Assembly (NCBI GenBank): GCA_029562975.1
Contig: JAKQTR010000037.1
Coordinates: 124,001-188,000 of the forward strand
Origin: Acidobacteriota bacterium
GTDB taxonomy: Bacteria > Acidobacteriota > Vicinamibacteria > Vicinamibacterales > JAKQTR01
Reading direction: 5' to 3'
DNA: 64,000 nt
In this document: piece by piece, positions 1 to 8,411 of the stretch
How the letters are laid out: each line of letters opens with the position of its first letter
How positions within the stretch are numbered: the stretch's first letter is position 1
The notes under the pieces: model-generated
What the model saw: the letters and a program-made list of their open reading frames with translations, nothing else
Databases searched by the model: none
Told to the model about the DNA's origin: nothing
Position numbers and translations under genes: made by a program

Positions 1-329
1 CGGAAGATCAGGTTCTCGACGCGCGCGGCGCGGGCCTCGACGGTGCCCACAAGGACCGTTGCAGCCTGCCGCTCGACGGCCGCGCCCAGCGCGGCGAACT
101 CGGCGATGAGCAGATCGCGCACGCGGCCGTGGTCCGCCGATCCGGCGTGGTGGGGGCGTTCGGCGATTCGCTCGACGAGACGGACGGCCCGGGCGGCCGA
201 GAACGAGGCGTCCGGCGCCGTGGCCGGCTGCGCCGGCGGCGGCCCGCCACACCACAGGCCGGCGGCCGTTGCGCCGGCGAGGCACACAACCGCCACCGCC
301 GCTCCTCTTCCCGTGCGGATCGCGGCCAC
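1..329 (-). CDS. M28-family metallopeptidase, N-terminal fragment (runs off window)
   Basis: The first 109 residues are present; the rest lies beyond the window edge. I chose the GTG at 329 because an AGGAGG box sits five bases upstream and an N-terminal hydrophobic stretch (AVAVVCLAGATAAGLW) follows, as in an exported protein or membrane anchor. Residues about 44-80 read FSAARAVRLVERIAERPHH then AGSADHGRVRDLLIAEF, the usual N-terminal helix and 'PHxxGS' motif of exported M28 aminopeptidases; ARVENLIF near 101-109 leads into the protease domain. The zinc ligands are in the missing part, so activity cannot be judged. It lies 50 bp downstream of the VPS10-like gene on the same strand and may be cotranscribed. 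Family assignment comes from these motifs only. Confidence 0.75.
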   Translation of the reverse strand, partial: MAAIRTGRGAAVAVVCLAGATAAGLWCGGPPPAQPATAPDASFSAARAVRLVERIAERPHHAGSADHGRVRDLLIAEFAALGAAVERQAATVLVGTVEARAARVENLIF

Positions 330-379
330 GCCCGCCTCCTTTCGTCAGCAGCCTCGCTGCTTCTGCGAACCGCCCTCCT

Positions 380-3300
380 TCAGCGGATCCCGAGCCTGGC
401 GGCCTCGGCTTCGACGGCGGCCAGCTCCTTCGACAGGTCCTCGAACCGCGCGAACGCGTCGCGGCCGACTTTCTGATCGGCCTGGGAGATCATCAGCGCC
501 ACGTTGGCCAGCTGGTCGATGAGCATCGGCTGCGGGTACGCGCCGCCGGCCGTGACGAGGCGGCCATGGAGCGACTGCAGCGCCCGCGCCGAGGCGGCGT
601 TCGCCGTGGCCGCCTGCCCGGCGGCGGCGATCTTCGAGGCCAGCGCCGATGCGCCCGACATCGCGTCGCGGATCGCCAGCGCGAGATCGAGCTGCTCCTG
701 CAGGTCCGCCAGCGTCACGCCCGCCGCCGCGACGCGCGGGTCGATGCGCACCTCGATCGTGCGCGTCTGGCTCCACTCGCCCACAGACAGTCGCAGCAGG
801 TACGAGCCGGGAACCGCCAGCGGGCCGGGCGAGCCTCCGCTCCCCTCCAGCCTGAGGTCCCAGACGAACCGGTTGTGCCACGCCCGCCTGGGCAGCGCGG
901 CGCCTGCGCGCCCGCGCCGCGGCGGCGCCGCCGGGCCCGTCTGCTGGCCCGCCGCCTGGCCGGGCGCTCCGGCCGCGCTGCCCGCTCCGCCGCCGGCCGA
1001 CAGCGTCCGGATCACTCCGCGCTTGCCGTCCATGATCTCGAGCTTCACCTCCCCCGCCGGCTCTCCTGCGAGGTAGTAGTCGATGATCGCGCCCGGCGGC
1101 GGGTACTCGGGCTGACCGGCCGATCCGCCCGTCGGCCGGTAGCGCATCCGCCAGGCGTCGCGCGGCTGGAAGAGGTAGCCCTCCGAATGCATGACCAGCT
1201 CGTGCCGCGCCGCCAGCTGCTGGAGCAGCGTCACGTCATCCAGGATCCAGAACCCCCTGCCCATCGTCGAGAGCACGAGATCCTGGCGGTGGACGCGGAT
1301 GTCGGTCACCGGCGTGTGCGGGAGGTTCTGCTGCAGCGGCTGCCAGTGGCGGCCGTTGTCGAACGACACGAACAGGCCGAACTCGGTTCCCGCGTAGAGC
1401 AGGCCCTCCCTCGACGGATCCTCGCGCACGACGCGCGTCGGGTGGTCTCCGGGAATGCCGTTCCGGCCGTCGGTCAGGCGCGTCCAGGTGGCGCCGTAGT
1501 CGGCCGTGGCGTAGATGTACGGCTCCAGATCGTGCTCGCGCAGGTAGCGGTAGACGGCGATGTAGGCCGAGCCCTTGCGGTGCGGCGAGTCCTCGATCGT
1601 CTGCACGCGCCCGCCCGGCGGCAGGTCCGGCGGCGTGACCCGGCGCCAGCTCTTCCCGGCGTCGCGCGAGACGTGCACGGGCCCGTCGTTCGAGCCGGCC
1701 CACAGGACGCCCGGCTCGAGGCGCGATTCGACGAAGGCGTAGAGGCTGCTGTAGACCTCCTCGCCCGTGATGTCGCGCGTGATCGGCGTGCCCGGCGTGA
1801 TCTGCTTGTCCGGCTCGTAGGCCGTCAGGTCGTGGCTGATGGTCTCCCACGTCACGCCCTCGTCCACGGAGCGGTGCACGATGTGCGAGGCCTGGTAGAT
1901 CGTCTTCGGATCGTGCGGCGAGAGGTAGACGACCGTCTGCCGCGGGAACCGGTACTTGATGTCCTTCGGGTTGTGTCCGTAGCGGTTCTGCGGGTAGACC
2001 CAGTACTGCTGCTCCTGCCCCGTGGCCGTCACGTAGCGGCCGACCTGCCCCTTGCAGGCGCCCCAGACGATCGACCCGTCGGGCCTGGGCCAGACCTGGC
2101 CCGTCTCGCAGCCGGCCACCTGGCCCCAGGCCTGGACCGGCGAGTCGAGGCCCCAGGCCACGGGCGGCAGGCTCGGCACCACGACGGTCGTGTTGTCCTG
2201 CTGCGGGCCGTACAGCCGGTACGGGAACTGCTCGTCCACCGAGACCATGTAGAACTCGCCCGTCGGCTGGTTCAGGATCGACGACCACGTCGCGCCGCCG
2301 TCGCGCGTCACGGTGGCGCCGCCGTCATTGCACGCGACGGCGTAGCCCGGGAGGTCGGGGTTGAACCAGAGGCCGTGGTTGTCGACGTGCGGCGTCGGCA
2401 CCTGCGAGAACGTGCGGCCGCCGTCGGTGGACTTCCAGAGCCCGACCTCGCTCACCCACACCTCGTGCTCGTCGTTCGGGTTGACGTCCACGTAGTGGAA
2501 GTAGAACGGCCGGGCGCGCAGCCGCTGGCTGTTGTTGACGAGCGCCCACGTGTCGCCGCTGTCGGTGGACTTGTAGAGCCCGCCTTCCTGGCCGGGCGCT
2601 TCCACCATGGCGTAGATCGTGCTCGGCTTGCTTCGCGCGATGTCGATGTCGATCTTGCCGATGAGCTTCATCGGGAGCCCGACGCGCAGGTGGCCCCAGG
2701 TCTCGCCGCCGTCGGTGGACTTGTAGATGCCGCCTTCGTCGGCCGGCCCGCCGCTCACGATGTCCCAGCCCTTGCGGAAGCCGCGGTACATGCCGGCGAA
2801 GACCTCGTTCGGGTTCGCCGGGTTGACCGCGACGACGCGCGCGCCGGTCTCGCGGTTGACCGTCAGGACGCGCGCCCACTCCCGCCCGCCGTTCGTCGTC
2901 CTGAAGACGCCCCGCCGGTCGGTCGGCCCGTACGGCGAGCCCATCGCCGCCAGCCAGACGATGTCCGGGTTGGTCGGGTGGATGGCGATGGAGCCGATCT
3001 GGCCGGCGTCTTTCAGCCCGGCGTACTGCCAGGTGCGGCCCGCGTCGGTGGACTTGTAGACGCCGCGTCCGATGATGACGTTGCTCCGGATGGCCGCGCT
3101 CCCGGTCCCCACCCAGACGATGTCCGGGTTCGATTCGGACACGGCGATGGCGCCGATCGAACCGGTGTCGATCTGGCCGTCGCTGATGGGCAGCCATGAC
3201 GAGCCGCAGTCGGTCGTCTTCCAGACGCCGCCGCCCGTGGCGCCCATGTAGAACGTGCACGGCTGCTGGCGCACGCCGGCAACGGCGGTGACGCGGCCGC

Positions 3301-3544
3301 CGCGGTGCGGTCCGACGGAGCGAAAGCGCAACCCCTGGAACATCACGGGGTTGATCACGGCGTTCGGGTCCTGCGCGGCCTGGCCCGCCGCGGCGGCGGA
3401 TGCCGGCGCCGCGGCGGCCGCGTGGGCGCGCACGGGGCCGCGAGCCGGGCCCAGCGCGATCCCCGCGGCCGCAAGGGCCGCGACCGCCGCAGCATGGCGC
3501 AGGCGGAAGTGAACGCCGAAGCGGATCGATGGGCGCGTGGTCAT
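380..3544 (-). CDS. Exported VPS10/sortilin-like BNR beta-propeller protein
   Basis: A 1054-residue protein. The ATG at 3544 follows GGGGGA, and a signal peptide spans residues about 1-45. Many Asp-box/BNR repeats are visible: GVWKTTDCGSSW, GVYKSTDAGRTW, GIYKSTDGGETW, GLYKSTDSGDTW, GLWKSTDGGRTF, TVTRDGGATW and VHVSRDAGKSW. These build the large propeller(s) seen in sortilin-like proteins annotated as glycosyl hydrolases in Acidobacteriota and Bacteroidota. The last ~250 residues (from about GAIIDYYLAGEP) form the Ig-like/helical tail typical of this group, with a Pro/Gly/Ala-rich linker. Such proteins are thought to bind or process extracellular polymers, but no catalytic residue can be named here, so the substrate is unknown. 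The longer upstream reading frame starting at 3685 is rejected because it lacks a ribosome site and a signal sequence. Confidence 0.85.
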   Translation of the reverse strand: MTTRPSIRFGVHFRLRHAAAVAALAAAGIALGPARGPVRAHAAAAAPASAAAAGQAAQDPNAVINPVMFQGLRFRSVGPHRGGRVTAVAGVRQQPCTFYMGATGGGVWKTTDCGSSWLPISDGQIDTGSIGAIAVSESNPDIVWVGTGSAAIRSNVIIGRGVYKSTDAGRTWQYAGLKDAGQIGSIAIHPTNPDIVWLAAMGSPYGPTDRRGVFRTTNGGREWARVLTVNRETGARVVAVNPANPNEVFAGMYRGFRKGWDIVSGGPADEGGIYKSTDGGETWGHLRVGLPMKLIGKIDIDIARSKPSTIYAMVEAPGQEGGLYKSTDSGDTWALVNNSQRLRARPFYFHYVDVNPNDEHEVWVSEVGLWKSTDGGRTFSQVPTPHVDNHGLWFNPDLPGYAVACNDGGATVTRDGGATWSSILNQPTGEFYMVSVDEQFPYRLYGPQQDNTTVVVPSLPPVAWGLDSPVQAWGQVAGCETGQVWPRPDGSIVWGACKGQVGRYVTATGQEQQYWVYPQNRYGHNPKDIKYRFPRQTVVYLSPHDPKTIYQASHIVHRSVDEGVTWETISHDLTAYEPDKQITPGTPITRDITGEEVYSSLYAFVESRLEPGVLWAGSNDGPVHVSRDAGKSWRRVTPPDLPPGGRVQTIEDSPHRKGSAYIAVYRYLREHDLEPYIYATADYGATWTRLTDGRNGIPGDHPTRVVREDPSREGLLYAGTEFGLFVSFDNGRHWQPLQQNLPHTPVTDIRVHRQDLVLSTMGRGFWILDDVTLLQQLAARHELVMHSEGYLFQPRDAWRMRYRPTGGSAGQPEYPPPGAIIDYYLAGEPAGEVKLEIMDGKRGVIRTLSAGGGAGSAAGAPGQAAGQQTGPAAPPRRGRAGAALPRRAWHNRFVWDLRLEGSGGSPGPLAVPGSYLLRLSVGEWSQTRTIEVRIDPRVAAAGVTLADLQEQLDLALAIRDAMSGASALASKIAAAGQAATANAASARALQSLHGRLVTAGGAYPQPMLIDQLANVALMISQADQKVGRDAFARFEDLSKELAAVEAEAARLGIR

Positions 3545-3577
3545 CAGCGCGAGTCCCCCAGGGCCGTAGTTGCGCGA

Positions 3578-3583
3578 AGTATA
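3578..3583 (-). promoter_or_regulatory. Candidate -10 box for the VPS10-like gene
   Basis: The minus strand reads TATACT 33 bp upstream of the start codon, an excellent sigma-70 -10 box in otherwise GC-rich DNA. The hexamer 17 bp upstream (CGTCGA) is a poor -35, so the promoter call rests on the -10 box alone. Confidence 0.4.
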
Positions 3584-3706
3584 CCAGCCCGGCCTCCGGC
3601 TCGACGCGGAGCGCCCGGCCTCGCGCGCTCCCGCGTGAGCCGTTTCGGGCGCCGTCTGCGCATTCCCGGGTGACGGCGGCCGCATGTGCCGCCGGAGGAG
3701 GATCCG

Positions 3707-4414
3707 ATGCGCGCGTCAGCAACGACCATCGAAACCGCTTCGGCCCGCCTGGCCGGCCACACGCGCGTCCACGGCAGCCTGCTCGCGCGCGCCGAGAAGC
3801 AGGCCCTCGTGTGGATGGCGTCGAGACTGCCCGCGCGGATCAATTCCGACCACCTGACGGCCCTCGGCTTTGCGTCCATGGCCGGCGTCGCCGCGTCGTT
3901 CGTCCTGGCGCGCTCGTCCCCCGGCGCGGGGCTGCCCCTGGTGGTGCTGTTCCTGTTCCTGAACTGGCTCGGCGACAGCCTCGACGGCACCGTGACGCGG
4001 GTCCGGAACAAACAGCGCCCGCGTTACGGGTACTACGTGGATCACGTCGTGGACATCGCCGGCACGTCGATGATGCTGGCGGGCCTCGCCCTCTCCGGCT
4101 ACATGCACCCGCTGCTGGCCGTGTCCACCCTGGCGCTGTGGCTCCTCGTGGCCGGCGAGTCGTTTCTCGCCACGAACGCGAGGAAGGTGTTCCGCCTGTC
4201 CTTCATGTGGCTTGGCCCCACGGAGCTCCGCATCCTGATTGCCGCGGCGGCCCTGTCGCTGCTGGGCGGCGGGATGGTGCCCATCCCTGGCCTCGGCCCG
4301 TGCCGCCTGTTCGACGTCATCGGCGTGGCCGTGTCGGCCGGCCTGATCGTGGCGTTCACGGTCAACGTCGCCCGCAACGTGAGCGCCCTCTATCGCGAGG
4401 AGACCGTCCGGTGA
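3707..4414 (+). CDS. CDP-alcohol phosphatidyltransferase family membrane protein
   Basis: A 235-residue polytopic membrane enzyme. The ATG has a strong GGAGGAGG ribosome site. The catalytic CDP-OH-P signature is complete at the metal-binding Asp positions: D90-x2-D93-G, then G108-x3-D112-x3-D116 (NWLGDSLDGT and GYYVDHVVD); the usual Ala of the DGxxAR box is Thr (DGTVTR). The family joins CDP-activated lipid alcohols to a second alcohol to make phospholipid or related head groups in the inner membrane. The acceptor is not deducible. The stop codon overlaps the GTG of a GtrA-like gene (GTGA), so the two are translationally coupled, suggesting that the lipid product and the GtrA protein act in one envelope pathway. 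Confidence 0.85.
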   Translation: MRASATTIETASARLAGHTRVHGSLLARAEKQALVWMASRLPARINSDHLTALGFASMAGVAASFVLARSSPGAGLPLVVLFLFLNWLGDSLDGTVTRVRNKQRPRYGYYVDHVVDIAGTSMMLAGLALSGYMHPLLAVSTLALWLLVAGESFLATNARKVFRLSFMWLGPTELRILIAAAALSLLGGGMVPIPGLGPCRLFDVIGVAVSAGLIVAFTVNVARNVSALYREETVR

Positions 4415-4911
4415 AGACCGTCTCGCGAGCGGGCATCTTTGCCGCCGTCGGCGCGCTTGGCTTCGCGCTGCAGACGGCCGTCCTGTGGCTCCTGGCCGGG
4501 AGGACGGAGATGCCCGTCGTGCCGGCGACGCTCGTGGCCACCGAGGCGGCCGTGCTGCACAACTTCGCGTGGCACGTCAGGTGGACCTGGGCGGACCGGC
4601 CGGCTGGGCCGAGGGCGCTTCTCGGGCGGCTCCTGCGGTTCAACCTGGCGAACGGCGGCGTGTCCCTCGCGGGCGGCGCCGTGCTGATGGCCATCCTGGT
4701 CCACGGCTGTGGCGTGCACTACCTGCCGGCGAACCTCGCGAGCGTCCTCATCTGCTCCGCCGTGAACTTCGCGGCCAGCGACGGCTGGGTGTTCCGGGCC
4801 GAGCCGCAGGCCGCGCGGGGAGAGGCTGGCGGGCTGGGAGGACGGCGCGGGTCCTGCGGAGGAGGCCGCCCGCGCGCCGGTCAGACGACGTACCGGGCTA
4901 CCGCGACGTAG
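4411..4911 (+). CDS. GtrA-like four-helix membrane protein
   Basis: A 166-residue protein starting with GTG inside the stop of the preceding phosphatidyltransferase (GTGA overlap). Four hydrophobic segments are spaced as in GtrA/PF04138: IFAAVGALGFALQTAVLWLL, VVPATLVATEAAVLHNFAWH, GGVSLAGGAVLMAILVHG and LPANLASVLICSAVNFAASD. The motifs HNFAWHVRWTWADR and NFAASDGWVF match the family hallmarks (HN(F/Y)xxxRxWTF and NFxxxDxxVF). GtrA-type proteins are proposed flippases or partners for polyprenyl-linked sugars. The 3' end is a Gly/Arg-rich tail that overlaps the convergent hemolysin-III gene by 31 bp, so the last ~25 residues may not be conserved. Confidence 0.85.
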   Translation: MKTVSRAGIFAAVGALGFALQTAVLWLLAGRTEMPVVPATLVATEAAVLHNFAWHVRWTWADRPAGPRALLGRLLRFNLANGGVSLAGGAVLMAILVHGCGVHYLPANLASVLICSAVNFAASDGWVFRAEPQAARGEAGGLGGRRGSCGGGRPRAGQTTYRATAT

Positions 4912-5519
4912 TGGCAGGCGCTGCCGGCGAGGACGAACACGTGCCAGACGGCGTGGCCGTAGCGGAGGCGGTCCCAGGCATAGAAGGCCACGCCACCGGT
5001 GTAGGCCAGGCCGCCCGCCGCCAGCCAGGCGATGCCGCCGGGAGCGACGTGCTCGACGAGCGGCTTCAGGGCGACGAGCACCGTCCAGCCCATGCCGAGA
5101 TAGAACGCCGTCGAGAGCGCCGGCCAGCGCGTGCCGAACACCGCTTTGGCGGCAATGCCGAGAGCCGCCAGCGACCAGACGACGGCAAACAGCGCCCAGC
5201 CCCAGGGCCCGCGCAGGTTGACGAGGGCGAAGGGCGTGTAGGTGCCGGCGATCAGGAGGAAGATGGCCGAGTGGTCGACGATCTGGAGCACGCGCCTGGC
5301 CCGGGTGGGCGACAGGGCGTGGTAGAGCGTGGAGGCGGCGTAGAGCAGGACCAGCGTGACCGCATAGACCGTGCAGGCCGCGATCCGCCAGGGGTCGCCG
5401 GTGCGGGCGGCCAGGATGACGAGGAAGACCAGCCCCGCGACGCCCAGGACCAGGCCGGCGCCGTGCGTGAGGCTGTGGGCCAGCTCTTCGCCGAACGACC
5501 ACTCGCGAGGGGTGCTCAT
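4881..5519 (-). CDS. Hemolysin III/YqfA family seven-helix membrane protein
   Basis: A 212-residue integral membrane protein. The start MSTPREWSFGEELAH is preceded by GGAAGG (short spacing) and matches family N-termini. Family motifs are the first helix SLTHGAG, the second-segment STLYHALSP, HSAIFLLIAGTYTPF, GMGWTVLVALKPL, GGLAYTGGVAFYAWD and a final HAVWHVFVLAGSACHYVA. The His residues of STLYH, DHSAIF and HVFVLAGSACHY form the putative metal site shared with the adiponectin-receptor/PAQR superfamily, whose members include hydrolases. The bacterial function is unproven despite the hemolysin name. It converges with, and overlaps, the GtrA-like gene by 31 bp at their 3' ends, and diverges from the YjbQ-like gene with only 63 bp between starts. 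Confidence 0.9.
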   Translation of the reverse strand: MSTPREWSFGEELAHSLTHGAGLVLGVAGLVFLVILAARTGDPWRIAACTVYAVTLVLLYAASTLYHALSPTRARRVLQIVDHSAIFLLIAGTYTPFALVNLRGPWGWALFAVVWSLAALGIAAKAVFGTRWPALSTAFYLGMGWTVLVALKPLVEHVAPGGIAWLAAGGLAYTGGVAFYAWDRLRYGHAVWHVFVLAGSACHYVAVARYVV

Positions 5520-5582
5520 CGCCTTCCAGTCTAATTCCGTGCATCGGAGCCGGTGAAGAAGTATTATGGATAGTTGCGCCCT

Positions 5583-6653
5583 ATGCCGCACGAACCGGCG
5601 GAATTCACGGTCGCCTTGCAACCTCGAGCGCGGTTTGACGCAATCGACGTCAGGAGCCGGCTCCAGTCCGCCCACGGCGATGTGCTGGCCGAGTTCCCCC
5701 GGGCGTACTACGTCTCCCTCCATACGACCGCCGGCTACCTCGAGCAGGCCCTGGCCGCCCGCCTGACGCGCCGCGCCCAGAACGGCGTCGGCCTCTACGT
5801 GGACGCCTTCCGGTCGGTGTTTCCCGAGGACGCCGGCTACGAGCACGACAAGCTGGAGCTGCGCACCGAGCTGAGCGAGGACCAGCGGGCCGTCGAGCCC
5901 CGGAACGCCGATTCCCACCTCGCGTTCATGGCGGCGGGGCTGCGCACGTGCGTGTCGTACCGGGCGGGCGGCGGGCCCGTGTGGTTCGTGGACCTCGACG
6001 GGGTGACCAACGGCGGGCCCAGGCAGCGCCAGACGACGGTGCTGGCCTACAACCACGAGGTGCCCGTCTGGCGGGCGCAGGTCACCGTCCCGGTGTCCGC
6101 GCACCCGATGGACTCGGTGAACCTGCGGGATCCGCAGATCGGGTTCTACCAGATGCTCGAGGAGGCCATCGCGCGCTACGGCGTGACCAAGGGACGGCTG
6201 CGCATCGAGCTGGCTCCGCAAGAGCGGCAGGCGGGCCTCACGGTGAACGAGTACGAGACGCTCCTGATGCGGCACGACCTGCTGGAAGTGCTCCACAACC
6301 CGTTCAGATTCATGATCGAGAAGGGCCGGCATGCCTTCGCCGATCCCCGCTCGATTCCCGCCAAGACCCGCGACTACGCCAAGTACGACATCGTCAGGCT
6401 CATCAACCGGATCGTGGACTCGCTCGGCCTGAACGAGAGCGTCATCGAGCGGATGGTGGCGCGGGCGATGGCCGTGCCCGCCGAACGCCTGCTCCGGCTC
6501 AAGCGAACGGTCAACCTGCTGGTGTCGGACTCCGACACGCCCGGCCGCGGCCTCATCGTCCAGGGGACCTACCAGAGCCCGATTCTCGTGCAGTGGCAGC
6601 AGGCTGCGAAGAGAAGCCGGACGGTCGATGTCACGCTCGCCCGGCTGACCTAG
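5583..6653 (+). CDS. YjbQ/UPF0047-like domain fused to an unknown C-terminal domain
   Basis: About 356 residues. The ATG at 5583 is preferred; an in-frame TTG lies three codons upstream and neither has a clear ribosome site. The N-terminal ~170 residues match YjbQ/UPF0047: FTVALQPRARFDAID (family 'xxVLQPKPRGFHLVTD'), YYVSLHTTAGYLEQAL (family 'HTSASLTLNE'), FPEDAGYEHDKLELR, then SHLAFMAAG. The conserved Tyr-Glu-His-Asp and SH(L/I) residues are kept. A roughly 160-residue extension follows (NEYETLLMRHDLLEVLHNPF, then a charged helical region) that I do not recognise. YjbQ proteins are ~135 residues and some have weak thiamine-phosphate-synthase activity in vitro. The function of this fusion is unknown. 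It lies 140 bp upstream of glutamine synthetase on the same strand. Confidence 0.7.
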   Translation: MPHEPAEFTVALQPRARFDAIDVRSRLQSAHGDVLAEFPRAYYVSLHTTAGYLEQALAARLTRRAQNGVGLYVDAFRSVFPEDAGYEHDKLELRTELSEDQRAVEPRNADSHLAFMAAGLRTCVSYRAGGGPVWFVDLDGVTNGGPRQRQTTVLAYNHEVPVWRAQVTVPVSAHPMDSVNLRDPQIGFYQMLEEAIARYGVTKGRLRIELAPQERQAGLTVNEYETLLMRHDLLEVLHNPFRFMIEKGRHAFADPRSIPAKTRDYAKYDIVRLINRIVDSLGLNESVIERMVARAMAVPAERLLRLKRTVNLLVSDSDTPGRGLIVQGTYQSPILVQWQQAAKRSRTVDVTLARLT

Positions 6654-6793
6654 CCGATCCCGCCGACGCTCGTTCTCCGCCTAAAACCCCACAGATAAAC
6701 CAATTCTGTTGATATTTGTATTTACCATCCCGGATTTTATGTTAATCTCCGCGAGATTTAACGACAACAACGACCACGTAATGGAGTCTGTCT
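6654..6793 (+). promoter_or_regulatory. AT-rich leader/promoter region of glutamine synthetase
   Basis: This 140-bp gap is strikingly AT-rich in its central part (about 6690-6765) against ~70% GC surroundings, so it probably holds the glnA promoter and regulator sites. TTGATA at 6709-6714 could be a -35, but no -10 lies at correct spacing (TTTTAT starts 20 bp later). No GG-N10-GC sigma-54 pair was found. A ribosome site is weak (TGGAGT about 10 bp before the ATG). Confidence 0.4.
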
Positions 6794-8236
6794 ATGGACG
6801 GCGCGCCCCTCAGGACCTTTCTGGAGATTCCGTACGACCGGCTCGAGGAGTTGAATCTGGCCTCGAAGCAGCAGCGGCTGGATCGGGCCGACCCGGGTCA
6901 GGTTCGCGAGGAGCGGCTGAGGTACCTGACTGACGAGAAGCGGATCAAGGCCGTGACGGTGTGTTTCACGGACCTCGAAGGCCGTTTTCACATGCTGGAC
7001 TACGACAAGAAGTTCCTGTTGAAGGCGGGCGACTGTCTCACCTTCGACGGCTCGTCGATCAGGGGGTTCGCGCAGCAGGCGGAGTCGGACCTGCGGCTGG
7101 CGGTGGACTGGCCGGCGTTCTACTGGCTGCCGTCGGACATCTTCGGGCCCGGCAAGGTCCTGGTGTTCGGCGAAGTGCTGGAACGGGACGGCTCGCGCTA
7201 CGGGGCCGACATGCGGAGCCGGCTGAAGCAGTACGCGGACGAGCTGTTCGGGCTGGGGGGGACGCTCATCCACGCGTCGAACGAGATCGAGGGCTTCCTG
7301 TTCAAGGGGCGGGACGCGGAGCGGCAGTATCACGTGACGGGCGCGTTCGAGTTCATTTCCACGGGCGGCTATTACCATTCGCTGCCGGGCGATGCGCTGC
7401 GGCAGTTCATCGATCGCTCGGCCGAGGCGCAGCGCGCGCTGGGGTTCGGCAACGAGAAGGACCACCCGGAGGTCGCGCCGTCGCAGTTCGAGATGAACTA
7501 CGCCCACACGGAGGCGTGCGTGGCGGCGGACCAGGTGCAGCTCTACAAGCTCGTCTGCCGCCAGGTGGCGCAGCAGCTCGACATGACCGCGTCGTTCCTG
7601 CCCAAGCCGGTGACGGGCGTCAACGGCAGCGGGATGCACACGAACCTGTCGCTGGCGCGGGGCCAGGTGAACCTGTTCCACGACGCGCGGGGCGAGGAAG
7701 GGCTGTCGGCGGCCGGCTGGGGCTTCGTGGAGCGCATCCTGGCGAGCGCCAACGACATCTGCCTGATTCTGAACCCGAGCGTGAACGCGTACCGGCGGCT
7801 CGATCCCCGCTACGAGGCGCCGAACCAGATCAAGGCGTCGCCGGTGAACCGGAGCGCGATGATCCGCATTCCGCTGGCCGACGCGAAGTCGGCGCGCCTC
7901 GAGATCCGCTCCATCGCCCCGGATGCCAACCCGTATCTTGCCCTCTACAGCCTGGTGAGGACGGGGCTCGAGGGGCCGCTGCCCGAGGAGGCCGACACGG
8001 AGACGAGGCGCGCGCGCACCCGGTTCCTGCCCGACAACATCTACGACGCCATTCGCCATTTCAAGGCGAGCGCGCTCGTGACCGAGCTGCTCGGCGCGAA
8101 CGTGCAGGCCAAGTACGCCGAGGTGAAGCAGTTGTCCGCCGATCGGTGCCCGAAGGCCCTCGGGTCCGTCATCAAGACCTCCGAGGTCCAGTTCCACCAC
8201 GAAGTGACGAACCAGTACTTGTGGAGCAGGTTCTAG
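6794..8236 (+). CDS. glnA: Glutamine synthetase
   Basis: A 480-residue cytoplasmic enzyme forming glutamine from glutamate, ammonia and ATP, the main nitrogen-assimilation step. Active-site signatures are present in order: FDGSSIRGF (84-92), the metal-binding pair Glu164/Glu166 in NEIEGFLF, FEMNYAHTEA, the ATP-site VNGSGMHTN, the glutamate-site NPSVNAYRRL followed by YEAPNQ, and RLEIRSIAPDANPYLAL. LPDNIYDAI keeps a Tyr (417) at the place of the adenylylated Tyr397 of enterobacterial GS-I, so adenylylation control is possible, though the surrounding sequence departs from NLYDLP. It is somewhat longer than E. coli GlnA (469). It sits in a single-gene unit with its own AT-rich leader. Confidence 0.92.
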   Translation: MDGAPLRTFLEIPYDRLEELNLASKQQRLDRADPGQVREERLRYLTDEKRIKAVTVCFTDLEGRFHMLDYDKKFLLKAGDCLTFDGSSIRGFAQQAESDLRLAVDWPAFYWLPSDIFGPGKVLVFGEVLERDGSRYGADMRSRLKQYADELFGLGGTLIHASNEIEGFLFKGRDAERQYHVTGAFEFISTGGYYHSLPGDALRQFIDRSAEAQRALGFGNEKDHPEVAPSQFEMNYAHTEACVAADQVQLYKLVCRQVAQQLDMTASFLPKPVTGVNGSGMHTNLSLARGQVNLFHDARGEEGLSAAGWGFVERILASANDICLILNPSVNAYRRLDPRYEAPNQIKASPVNRSAMIRIPLADAKSARLEIRSIAPDANPYLALYSLVRTGLEGPLPEEADTETRRARTRFLPDNIYDAIRHFKASALVTELLGANVQAKYAEVKQLSADRCPKALGSVIKTSEVQFHHEVTNQYLWSRF

Positions 8237-8269
8237 GCGCCTAGGGCCTGGGGCTCGGCGCCAGGCGCC
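8236..8269 (+). terminator. Hairpin immediately after glnA stop
   Basis: GGCGCCT (8236-8242) pairs with AGGCGCC (8263-8269); an alternative GCCTGG/CCAGGC stem lies inside. There is no U-tract, so it may be a weak bidirectional terminator between glnA and the convergent permease gene. Another ~140 bp before 8412 hold no gene. Confidence 0.35.
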
Positions 8270-8411
8270 AGTTCGACGCGGCTGTCGCCGCGTGGGTGGA
8301 CGCTCAACGGGCCCGCGTGACTCGCCCCGCTGCGTGGCTGCGTGAGCGCCCTGCCAGCGTGGCGGCGCACCTGACCAGCCCCTGGCGCCCGCTCCCTGGT
8401 CCCTGGTTCGT

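Noticed and set aside
269-3199. 976-codon plus-strand frame across the VPS10-like gene
   Set aside because: It is a high-GC shadow on the opposite strand of the BNR-repeat protein: no family motif, extreme Arg/Ala/Val composition and no ribosome site.
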